A stretch of DNA of 8,143 nucleotides from Actinomycetota bacterium (GTDB taxonomy: Bacteria > Actinomycetota > Thermoleophilia > Solirubrobacterales > Solirubrobacteraceae): NCBI GenBank assembly GCA_009699615.1, contig WLNV01000061.1, positions 1 to 8,143 of the forward strand, written 5' to 3'. Of this stretch, positions 1 to 6,480 are shown piece by piece. Every line of letters begins with the position of its first letter. Position 1 is the first letter of the stretch. The notes beneath the pieces were generated by a model. The model saw only the letters and a program-made list of their open reading frames with translations. It searched no databases and had not been told where the DNA came from. The translations under genes were made by a program, and so were the position numbers.

Positions 1-180
1 CTGTTTGGCGGCAACCTGCTGAGGCAGCCGGCCTACAGCAAGATCGAACACCGCGTCGTTGGCGAACTAACGAACTCCGACTTCGTAATGGAGAACGTCT
101 TCTGGATCGGCGTCTACCCCGGCCTCGGCGATCAACAGATTGACTTCATGCTCGAGGTCCTGCACGACACTTGTAAGTAG
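1..180 (+). CDS. rfbH: CDP-4-keto-6-deoxyglucose 3-dehydratase (RfbH/DdhC type), C-terminal fragment
   Basis: The frame is open from the first base and ends with TAG at 178-180, leaving the last 59 residues of a longer gene cut by the window edge. Two stretches match the C-terminus of the RfbH/DdhC/E1 branch of the DegT/DnrJ/EryC1 aminotransferase fold: FGGNLLRQPAY, and RVVGELTNSD followed by NVFWIGVYPGL. In this family the PLP and iron-sulfur enzyme removes the C3 hydroxyl of CDP-4-keto-6-deoxyglucose, the committed step to 3,6-dideoxyhexoses. The catalytic His that replaces the usual Lys, and the cluster cysteines, lie upstream and cannot be checked. CDP-glucose 4,6-dehydratase, the preceding pathway enzyme, is also in the window but on the opposite strand, which supports the call. 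A related DegT-family sugar aminotransferase is the main alternative, but the NLxRQPAY and WIGVYPGL pair favours RfbH. Confidence 0.85.
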   Translation: MFGGNLLRQPAYSKIEHRVVGELTNSDFVMENVFWIGVYPGLGDQQIDFMLEVLHDTCK

Positions 181-221
181 GCCACAATTCACCAACACAC
201 CCCTATTGGAGAATCCACCGT

Positions 222-953
222 ATGCCTAAAGAAGAACACGAGATGCGCAACGCCCTTGAGATGCCGCAATCGGCAATTGTTCTGCACGGGATCGCAGCAC
301 GCGTAGTCCGCCGTATTCCATCGCTGGCCGACAAGCTCGTTAACGCTGGGGATGTTGCAAGCTTTGTGCGATGGCAGTCAGCATCATTTGATGAGACCGT
401 AAAGCTCTTCTGGAAGCGCGAGGAACTGTGGCAGCAAATGTCATCGCATCTTGATCCGACGCGGCCACTGTTCGTACTTGAATTTGGCGTCGCGTGGGGT
501 TACGCCACCGAGCACTGGCTCACGATGCTTAAGCGCGCAGACGTTGAGTGGCACGGGTTTGATCGCTTTACCGGCCTTCCCCGCGGGTGGCGCGGACTCC
601 CCGCCGGGGAATTTGATGCAGGCGGGCAGACTCCCGAGATTGAGGACCCGCGCTTAACCTGGCACGTGGGCGATGTCGAAGACACGCTTAGCGACGTTGA
701 CCTCGCGGCTGCAGCTGATGCTCAGTGGCTGGTTCTCTTCGACCTCGATCTCTATGAGCCGACCGCGGAAGCGTGGCGGGTACTTTCGCCAATGCTAAAA
801 CGCGGAGATCTTCTTTACTTCGACGAGGCGATCGACGCCGACGAGCGCAGAGTGCTCGACGAGATGGTTCTCCCGTCAGGTCGTTACAGCCCTATCGGGG
901 CGACGTCACTGGCGCTCGGCCTGAAGGTAACTGAGCCGCCTTCAGCGGACTAG
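222..953 (+). CDS. TylF/MycF-like SAM-dependent sugar O-methyltransferase
   Basis: This 243-residue protein is a class I SAM-dependent methyltransferase resembling the macrocin O-methyltransferase (TylF/MycF) group, which methylates sugar hydroxyls in a metal-dependent way. The SAM-binding motif I is LEFGVAWGYAT (residues 86-96). The second acidic position lies in HGFDRFTGLP (111-120), and the DPRLTWHVGDVEDTL segment (142-156) is typical of the group. The likely metal site is DLDLYEPT (174-181) together with FDE (200-202). The start is set by a GGAGA Shine-Dalgarno at 208-212, nine bases before the ATG. It lies 41 bases after the rfbH stop on the same strand, so the two are probably co-transcribed and the acceptor is likely a deoxysugar of this locus. 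The exact hydroxyl methylated cannot be told. Its TAG stop shares a CTAG with the convergent glycosyltransferase gene. Confidence 0.85.
   Translation: MPKEEHEMRNALEMPQSAIVLHGIAARVVRRIPSLADKLVNAGDVASFVRWQSASFDETVKLFWKREELWQQMSSHLDPTRPLFVLEFGVAWGYATEHWLTMLKRADVEWHGFDRFTGLPRGWRGLPAGEFDAGGQTPEIEDPRLTWHVGDVEDTLSDVDLAAAADAQWLVLFDLDLYEPTAEAWRVLSPMLKRGDLLYFDEAIDADERRVLDEMVLPSGRYSPIGATSLALGLKVTEPPSAD
950..953. other. CTAG shared by two convergent stop codons
   Basis: The methyltransferase on the + strand ends with TAG at 951-953, and the glycosyltransferase on the - strand ends with TAG read from 952 to 950. The two stops interlock in one CTAG, itself the centre of the palindrome ACTAGT (949-954). 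There is no spacer, and no hairpin with a U-tract is visible. The nearest inverted repeat, CCGC/GCGG at 936-948, has only a 4-bp stem. The two convergent transcription units therefore have no intrinsic terminator between them. Confidence 0.9.
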
Positions 954-1903
954 TCGTCGTCAAGCCCGACCTTGGTTCGCACCACAAAGTTGGGCCGCTG
1001 CTTCACTTCTTCATAGATCAGACCGACGTATTCGCTGACGATGCCGAGCATCGTGAAGAGGAAGCCGAACATCAGCAGGAAGAGGCAGACGATCGTCCCG
1101 AATCCAGCGAACGGCACTCCATCGACGAGGAATCGGATCGCGAAAAGGATGATCGCGAGGAATGAGAGCGCGCTGAGCGTCAGGCCAAAGAGCGAGATCA
1201 GCCGGAGCGGCTTATAGGAGTGGGCAAAGATGCCCTTGAAGGCCAGATCGATCACGCCGAATGTGTGCGCGCCGGAGACGCCGCCGGTGCGAGGAGCACG
1301 CTCAGCTTCGATACCAATCGATGAGAAACCGACCCACGCGAAGAGCCCGCGGACGAACCGGTTGCGTTCCTCCATCACATTGACTGTCTCGTAGACCTTT
1401 CGGTCGACTAACCGAAAGTCGCTGACGTTACGGGGAATTCGGCCATCGGTCATCATGCCGGCGATCCAGTAGAAGAGCTGGGAGTTCATCCGCCTGATCG
1501 GGCCGGTGCCCTTCCGGTCGGTGACGATCTGATAGACGATCTCGTAGCCCTCCTCCCACTTGCGCAGAAACTTGTGAATCAGTTCGGGCGGGTCCTGCAG
1601 ATCTGCAGCCATTAGGACGGCCGCATCGCCGCTGGTGTTGGCTAGGCCGGCCGTCAGGCCGCCGTCCATCCGAAAATTCCGCGAGAGCTGGAGAACCTTG
1701 AAGCGCGGATCCCTATCGCGAGCAGCGACGGACTGCTCGAACGTCTTATCAACCGAGCCATTCTCAACAATGATCGCCTCGAAATCGTATTTCGGTTCAT
1801 TGTCGAACACCGCGGCGAGGCGCTCCGAAAGCTGCTGGATGTTCGCCTCTTCGTTGAAGGCGGGAATCACTACCGAGATAAGTTTGCGTTGCACGGTTTC
1901 CAT
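950..1903 (-). CDS. Membrane-anchored family 2 glycosyltransferase (GtrB/DPM1-like)
   Basis: This 317-residue protein has an N-terminal GT-A catalytic domain (about 1-225) and two C-terminal membrane segments (about 232-260 and 264-292). That is the layout of GtrB-like and dolichol/polyprenyl-phosphate hexosyltransferases, which move a sugar from a nucleotide donor to undecaprenyl phosphate or a lipid-linked glycan at the inner face of the membrane. Visible motifs are VVIPAFNEE (11-19), the metal-binding DLQDPPE (101-107) and SDFRLVDR (161-168). The usual VDDGS nucleotide-binding motif reads VENGS (46-50), a variant that keeps one acidic residue. The ATG is 4 bases after the HAD gene stop, with TAAGG about nine bases upstream, and the gene appears to be the last in the operon. 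Family is confident; donor sugar and acceptor are unknown, and it could act as a chain glycosyltransferase rather than make a lipid-phosphate sugar. Confidence 0.88.
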   Translation of the reverse strand: METVQRKLISVVIPAFNEEANIQQLSERLAAVFDNEPKYDFEAIIVENGSVDKTFEQSVAARDRDPRFKVLQLSRNFRMDGGLTAGLANTSGDAAVLMAADLQDPPELIHKFLRKWEEGYEIVYQIVTDRKGTGPIRRMNSQLFYWIAGMMTDGRIPRNVSDFRLVDRKVYETVNVMEERNRFVRGLFAWVGFSSIGIEAERAPRTGGVSGAHTFGVIDLAFKGIFAHSYKPLRLISLFGLTLSALSFLAIILFAIRFLVDGVPFAGFGTIVCLFLLMFGFLFTMLGIVSEYVGLIYEEVKQRPNFVVRTKVGLDDD

Positions 1904-1907
1904 ATTC

Positions 1908-2588
1908 TTAGACCTTACCGACCCCCAAAATGGTGGCTAATTCCAGCGGTGAAGTTGCGACTTCAAATGGACGTTCTTGCAGAAGTTCAGCCGCTGCGCC
2001 GAAACCCCACGCAACGCCAATGCCAGCGAGGGCATTCAAGCGAGCGGCCCGCAGATCCTCCGCTCGGTCGCCGACTACGACCCCACCTGTCTCTCTAACC
2101 CCCGCAGCGCGCGCATCGATCAACGCTTCTGCCACTAGCGCAGACTTGTCTGACGAAGCTTGATTCGCGGTCGGAGCGAACACGCCATCCAACGACGCGC
2201 GCAGGTCGTGCTGCTCAAGGATCACTTCAGTTACGCGCCGTGGCTTCATCGTTGTTACGGCGACGTAGGCCCCAGCGTCGTGGAGTGAGACGATCAGGTC
2301 ACGCATCCCGCTGTGGAGCGTCGCGCTCTGCGCGCCACCGTTGTCGTACGACTGACGGAATGTGGCAAGCGCGGTCGCTACGGCGTCAGGGCCAAGGTGG
2401 CCGAGTTCCGCCGCGAGCGTCTCTCCGATCGGTGGGCCGATCCAACCGCGGATTCTCTCATCCGCGGGCGCGGGCTCGCCAACCTCAGCGAATGCCTTGC
2501 GGACACCGTCGGCGATTCCGTCGAAGGGGTCAATGATCGTCCCATCGAGGTCGAATAGGACGACATCCCATCGCAGCCCTTCAGCCAT
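1908..2588 (-). CDS. HAD-superfamily phosphatase (phosphoglycolate-phosphatase-like)
   Basis: This 226-residue haloacid dehalogenase-type phosphohydrolase carries all four motifs: DLDGT (13-17, nucleophile Asp13 and acid/base Asp15), VTT (111-113), Lys148 in SSDKSA, and GDRAED (173-178). The stretch from about 20 to 100 is a small helical cap of the Gph type. The start was placed at the ATG at 2588 rather than an in-frame ATG 45 bases upstream, because only the shorter form begins just before the first beta strand. It also has AGGA nine bases upstream. The start overlaps the end of the SDR gene by 8 bases (ATGGCTGA), implying translational coupling. The substrate is unknown. In this setting it may dephosphorylate a sugar intermediate; HAD enzymes do this for nonulosonate-9-phosphates in other organisms, which would suit the NeuB-like gene of this operon. 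That link is inference, and house-cleaning activity is possible. Confidence 0.85.
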   Translation of the reverse strand: MAEGLRWDVVLFDLDGTIIDPFDGIADGVRKAFAEVGEPAPADERIRGWIGPPIGETLAAELGHLGPDAVATALATFRQSYDNGGAQSATLHSGMRDLIVSLHDAGAYVAVTTMKPRRVTEVILEQHDLRASLDGVFAPTANQASSDKSALVAEALIDARAAGVRETGGVVVGDRAEDLRAARLNALAGIGVAWGFGAAAELLQERPFEVATSPLELATILGVGKV

Positions 2589-3519
2589 TCTCAGCCGTCC
2601 TGAGGATCTGTTCATCGAGATCTGTGAGCGCAAGGCCGTGCATCTCAGCTAACTGAGTGATGCGCACCGGATCACCTAAGTAAACGTCGTCAGCGCTTCC
2701 ATCGGGCTCGGCAAGCAGCAACTCCGGCTCCTCACCACGGACGACGAGAGAAACCCGGCGGGCCAGCTCCGCGAGATCTACCTGCTCGCCGCCTGTCTCG
2801 AACAGTTCCGGCCGCTCGGGCGCGGAGCCTAACGAGGCGAGCACGGCAAGCTCCAACGTGTCCGCGGCCAGCGTGTAGGAACGCATGACCCGATGCGGTG
2901 CGCGTATCTCAATAGCGCCGCCAGCGCGAGCCTGCTCGATGAGGTCACCGAGTGCGTAGCTCGACGCCTTCGTCATGTGAGGGCCCGAAGCGGCGTAGAC
3001 ACGCGCGATGCAAAGCCTCACGCCCAGCTCAGGGCAAAGCTCAAGCATCTGCCTCTCATCGAGCCACTTCATCTCGCCATACACCTGCGTACGCTCAGCC
3101 ATTGGAAGGCCATCGGTGAAGAGCTTCGCCGCACCGGAGGAGAGCGACACGAAAGCCGCCGGCCGAAGCTGCTCAAGCGCCGCGCGCCGCTGTTCGCGCA
3201 GCTCACCGACAACCTCGACATACGCTTCGGGGCCAAGCGCTGTTACCTGCTCCTGGGTTGGGTAGGCGCAATCAACCAGCAACGTCGCTGGCTGAGCTGA
3301 AAGGCTGCCAAGCTCACTCAGCGGTGATACGCGGAGGTCGCGCCTCGCAGATGAACTCAGTCGATGTCCGCCACGTGCATACAGCTCCGTCCGCGCGGCT
3401 AGATCGTCGCCATAGGCCTCTTCAAGCAGATCAACCATCGTCCGCCCAAACCATCCGTTTGCACCGAGGAGGACGACGCGATCGACTGCTCTCAGCCGCT
3501 CGATTGTCGCGCTAGTCAC
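2581..3519 (-). CDS. Extended SDR, NAD(P)-dependent nucleotide-sugar epimerase/reductase
   Basis: This 312-residue protein belongs to the NAD-dependent epimerase/dehydratase family. The N-terminal Rossmann nucleotide-binding motif is GANGWFG (19-25). The catalytic set is Ser126/Ser128 in SLSSGA with Tyr147 and Lys151 in YGEMK, and RVMRSYT (210-216) resembles the substrate-binding region of the family. It starts with GTG inside a GTGA that also contains the stop of the ThDP-enzyme gene. The next in-frame ATG lies after the Rossmann motif, so the GTG start is forced. No good Shine-Dalgarno is seen, which points to coupled translation. In the yersiniose pathway a reductase (YerF) follows the ThDP enzyme and reduces the added acetyl group, so a similar role is plausible. 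A C4 ketoreductase or an epimerase cannot be excluded. Family is confident; reaction is inferred from position. Confidence 0.85.
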   Translation of the reverse strand: MTSATIERLRAVDRVVLLGANGWFGRTMVDLLEEAYGDDLAARTELYARGGHRLSSSARRDLRVSPLSELGSLSAQPATLLVDCAYPTQEQVTALGPEAYVEVVGELREQRRAALEQLRPAAFVSLSSGAAKLFTDGLPMAERTQVYGEMKWLDERQMLELCPELGVRLCIARVYAASGPHMTKASSYALGDLIEQARAGGAIEIRAPHRVMRSYTLAADTLELAVLASLGSAPERPELFETGGEQVDLAELARRVSLVVRGEEPELLLAEPDGSADDVYLGDPVRITQLAEMHGLALTDLDEQILRTAENG

Positions 3520-5303
3520 GAGCCCGGAAGGTAGCGGGCTACTTGAGCGAGAATCTCGTCAGGCAGCTCGGGCGTCATCATGTGGAGTGGGTTCGATTCC
3601 ATTGAGCCGCTCTCGGTTACGCGACTGCTGATCTTCGGAAAGTAGGTCTGTTCAGGGTCAACGCGAACAATGATTCCGATCGGCCCAGGGCGATCGAGCG
3701 CAGCAGCCAAAGCACCATCCGAAAAGGCCGCATCGTCGATCGTGACGCACGGAATTCCGTAGGCAGCGAAGAGCGCCTCCCAGTTTGGGAAACCAAGGCC
3801 GGAGGAGATATCGCAGCCGAGATACTCGCCACCAAAGTAGTTGAGCTGCGTCATCTTGATCGACGCATAGCCGGCGTTATCGAAGATTGCGATCTTGACG
3901 TTGAGGTTGTTGACAGCGACCGTTGCAAGCTCCTGCGAGTTCTGCGCGAATCCACCGTCACCCTCGACCAGTAAGACGCGCCGCTGAGGCGCTGCGAAGG
4001 CCGCCCCAATCGCGCCCGAGAGGCCGTATCCCATGCTCGCAAGGCCCTTGTCGGCAATCAGGATTTGTGAGCCGGACGGCTCAATCATCTGCATCCCAAC
4101 CGAGTTCGCACCGCCGCTGCTGCAGACGGTGAAGACGTCGTCTTCCCGCGACAGCTCACAAAGCTGTTCGTAGAACTCGTAAGGCGAAACGTAGCCGGCG
4201 CCGCAGGTGTTCGCTTCGATCAGTGGGAGCGCTGCGCGAACCTCGCGGCAGTAGTTGACCCAGCTTTCGTAGCTGGCATATTCACGACCACAGAGCAGTT
4301 CGAGCAGACGGTTTGCGTCCAATTCGAGAGCGACGTCAATCTGCGGGTGCCCTTTCTCAAGCTCCGTGCGATCAATGTCAACTTGAACGGTATGAGCCAG
4401 GGGGGCAAACTGCTGCCAGTTGAACCCGGTCTGCTGAAGGCCGAGCCGTGTACCGAGCGCAACGACCAAGTCGGCCTGCTGGAGAATCATGTTTGCCGAC
4501 CGCTGACCCCAAGTATTCGGACGGCCGAAATAGTACGGGTTGTCGGCGCTGATCCGGTCGGCACCGTTCCAGGTCGTCAGCAGTGGGACGCCAAGGGCCT
4601 CAAGGCGCGTGCGGAGCGCAGAAGCGACCGACCTACCAACGCCGCCTCCGACCAACCACACAGGTCGTTCGGCGCCAGCCATCAGAGCAGCGATCTGCTC
4701 GGCGGCAGCGGCAATTGCGCTGTCGTCCGTGGTAGTCGAGCGGTCGTCCAGCGGCGCGCTGAAGCGCGCCTCAGCAGGATCAACCGGGGCAGCCTGCGCA
4801 TCGAGGCAGAACTCAAGGAACACGGGTCCTTGGCGCCCTTCCACCTCTACCGCACCGAAGAACTCTTCTCGCGAGAGCGGCTGCTCAACACGGAGCGAGG
4901 CAACTGCGACCGGTGACGTCATCGCCACGCCGTCGATCTCTTGAATCCCACGCTGACGCAGCTCGGGGCCTGCCAGATCGGAAGATTTGACCTGCCCAGC
5001 GATCACTAGCTGCTCACGGCTCTCGAGGAACGCCCCGGCCATCGCCGTCAGAATATTCGTCACGCCAGGCCCAGCGGTCACCAGCGCGAAGGCCTTCGCC
5101 CCATCGGCAGTCTCGTTGAAGTACTCAGTTGCGATGCCAGCGGCCGTTTCATGCACGACCGGGACGCAGACGAAACGCGAGCGCACCGACGAGAGCAGAT
5201 GCATGATGTTGCCGCCCGCAACAAAGAAGCAGTGCGTATACCCCAGCTCGACGAGCCAGTCGGCGACCAGATCCGCGTACTTGACCGGCGATCGATCGGT
5301 CAT
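3516..5303 (-). CDS. ThDP-dependent acetolactate-synthase-like enzyme, possible YerE-type C-C bond-forming enzyme
   Basis: This 595-residue thiamine-diphosphate enzyme has the three-domain layout of acetohydroxyacid synthases. The N-terminal PYR domain (about 1-170) carries the cofactor-activating Glu52 in VVHETAAGIATE and the TAGPG loop (77-81). The central domain (about 195-340) contains LGTRLGLQQTG. The C-terminal PP domain (about 370-550) carries GDG (448-450) and FDN (474-476). The canonical NN is DN here, but Asn476, the residue expected to ligate magnesium, is kept. An upstream in-frame ATG at 5435 would add 44 residues with no family resemblance inside the neuB gene, so the ATG at 5303, 4 bases after the neuB stop, was chosen. 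Relatives decarboxylate pyruvate and add the two-carbon unit to an acceptor. With rfbG and rfbH nearby, YerE-like addition to C4 of a CDP-4-keto-3,6-dideoxyhexose is the best guess. A true acetolactate synthase is less likely, since no small subunit or ilv gene is present. Confidence 0.85.
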   Translation of the reverse strand: MTDRSPVKYADLVADWLVELGYTHCFFVAGGNIMHLLSSVRSRFVCVPVVHETAAGIATEYFNETADGAKAFALVTAGPGVTNILTAMAGAFLESREQLVIAGQVKSSDLAGPELRQRGIQEIDGVAMTSPVAVASLRVEQPLSREEFFGAVEVEGRQGPVFLEFCLDAQAAPVDPAEARFSAPLDDRSTTTDDSAIAAAAEQIAALMAGAERPVWLVGGGVGRSVASALRTRLEALGVPLLTTWNGADRISADNPYYFGRPNTWGQRSANMILQQADLVVALGTRLGLQQTGFNWQQFAPLAHTVQVDIDRTELEKGHPQIDVALELDANRLLELLCGREYASYESWVNYCREVRAALPLIEANTCGAGYVSPYEFYEQLCELSREDDVFTVCSSGGANSVGMQMIEPSGSQILIADKGLASMGYGLSGAIGAAFAAPQRRVLLVEGDGGFAQNSQELATVAVNNLNVKIAIFDNAGYASIKMTQLNYFGGEYLGCDISSGLGFPNWEALFAAYGIPCVTIDDAAFSDGALAAALDRPGPIGIIVRVDPEQTYFPKISSRVTESGSMESNPLHMMTPELPDEILAQVARYLPGS

Positions 5304-5307
5304 CCGG

Positions 5308-6408
5308 TCAGACTTCGAGGCCGCGGGCTTCGATCTGGGCGCGCAGACTCGGGTTGCGGCCATATGGGCCGCCAACGGCCTGGACCATGACCGGAGCGTC
5401 GGCGGCGATCGGCGCCACCAGTTCCTCGCCAGCAATCAGCTCACGGCAGGAGATCTGGCCCTTGAGCAGCGGGACGGCGAGGTAGATGTCGTCGTCGGTC
5501 AGAACCTCACCAGCTGCGAGTGGGCGGCGGGCATAGACGCCGCGAACAAGGCCATCGAGATAGTCAACCTCACGCTGTGGTGGAATCCGCTTCGCAACGC
5601 CGGGAGCGCCGCACATCTCCTTGACCTTCCAGAAGGCTTTGAACCATTCGTCGATCTGATCCGGGAGCGAGCAGTATGGGGAGACGTCGTACTCGCCATC
5701 ATCGATGTCGATGTGACGCTCGAAAGTCCGCGCGCCCTTGGCGTACGCAACAAGCATCGAACTTGTCCAGTCGTGGTACTCGTGGGTTGAGAACCCAACA
5801 GTCAATCCCGGATAGCGACGGCGCAGGAAGTCGATCTGATTGAGCTCAAGCTCGGTGTCCTCGCTCGGATAGAGCGAAACACAGTGGTTGAGTGCAAGCG
5901 GGATCTCGCGGTTGCGGAAGAAGGTCACCAGGTCGTCGATGTCTTTCAGCGAGGATCCACCGCTCGACGCGATCACCGGCACGCGCAGCGTCGCGATCTT
6001 CTCGATCAGCACCCAATCATTCAAATCTGAGCTGGCGAGCTTCACCATCGGCAGCTTGAGTTCCCGGCAGAGGTCGACCGACGACTCGTCGAACGGGGTT
6101 GCCATCGGGATGCAACCGGCGCGGCGAACGGCCTCTGTTAGCTGGGCAAAATCGTCGCGTTGCAGCGTTGTTGCAATCGTCTTCTTGACGTATCGAATGT
6201 CGTCGCGATCGCGGAAGTCCTTGTGAATGAAAGTGTCTGGATCACGAAACTGGAGTTTGATCGAGGCACGAACATTGTTGAAGCGCACAACTTGACCGAA
6301 GTCCTTGATGATTCGCATTCCGCGATCAAGGTCGCCCCAGTGGTTGTTAGCCATCTCCAATACGAAGAGATCTTCAAAAGGCTCGGATTGGATTGGATTC
6401 TGTTCCAT
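5308..6408 (-). CDS. NeuB-family sialic-acid-type synthase with C-terminal SAF domain
   Basis: This 366-residue protein has the NeuB barrel (about 10-280) followed by an SAF antifreeze-like domain (about 288-345, containing GVYARRPLAAGE). Family enzymes condense PEP with an aldose such as ManNAc to form nonulosonic acids. Key positions are present: Glu18 and NNH (21-23) in LEMANNHWG, Lys51 in KLQFRD, TPFD (104-107), His175 in NHCVSLYP, and the two probable metal-binding histidines His209 (GFSTHE) and His232 (ERHID). The motifs KLQFRD and GFSTHEYHD differ from classic NeuB (KFQ, GYSDH) and suggest a separate subfamily. The ATG is fixed by an in-frame TAA six bases upstream. No Shine-Dalgarno is visible. 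It is the second gene of the operon, 72 bases after rfbG and 4 bases before the ThDP gene. The aldose substrate is unknown; no neuA or neuC partner lies in the window. Confidence 0.87.
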   Translation of the reverse strand: MEQNPIQSEPFEDLFVLEMANNHWGDLDRGMRIIKDFGQVVRFNNVRASIKLQFRDPDTFIHKDFRDRDDIRYVKKTIATTLQRDDFAQLTEAVRRAGCIPMATPFDESSVDLCRELKLPMVKLASSDLNDWVLIEKIATLRVPVIASSGGSSLKDIDDLVTFFRNREIPLALNHCVSLYPSEDTELELNQIDFLRRRYPGLTVGFSTHEYHDWTSSMLVAYAKGARTFERHIDIDDGEYDVSPYCSLPDQIDEWFKAFWKVKEMCGAPGVAKRIPPQREVDYLDGLVRGVYARRPLAAGEVLTDDDIYLAVPLLKGQISCRELIAGEELVAPIAADAPVMVQAVGGPYGRNPSLRAQIEARGLEV

Positions 6409-6480
6409 AAATTATCGCTTGGTAAAACAAGCTCAAGTTCTCTCAGCTAACCAGAGCAAGGCTAGCGAAGCGGCAGCGGT
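6409..6480 (-). other. rfbG-neuB intergenic leader with small hairpin, no Shine-Dalgarno
   Basis: This 72-base spacer is the only sizeable gap inside the operon and is more AT-rich than the genes around it. Read on the - strand it contains GCTTG-TTTTAC-CAAGC (6432 to 6417), a 5-bp stem with a 6-base loop ending eight bases before the neuB ATG. No purine-rich ribosome binding site is present. A TTGAGC/TAATTT pair sits just upstream but would place transcription start inside the gene, so no promoter is called. Confidence 0.4.

Noticed and set aside
936..948. CCGC-CTTCA-GCGG as a terminator at the convergent junction
   Set aside because: The stem is only 4 bp, lies inside the methyltransferase coding sequence and is followed by no T-tract on either strand.
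4347..4916. A 189-codon open frame on the + strand
   Set aside because: Entirely antisense to the ThDP-enzyme gene, Arg-rich with no family motif and no ribosome binding site.
5287..5310. GATCGATC and repeated CGGTCA around the ThDP start as an operator or repeat
   Set aside because: Short repeats within coding sequence and start region, with no longer conserved unit; consistent with chance in GC-rich DNA.
5304..5435. N-terminal extension of the ThDP enzyme from the ATG at 5435
   Set aside because: The extra 44 residues are the shadow of the neuB C-terminus, Arg/Ser-rich, and lie before the normal family start; the ATG at 5303 directly after the neuB stop fits better.
4987..5790. A 267-codon open frame on the + strand, antisense to the neuB-ThDP gene junction
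   Set aside because: It runs antisense through two well-supported genes, shows no recognisable motif, and has the composition expected of a shadow frame in GC-rich coding DNA.
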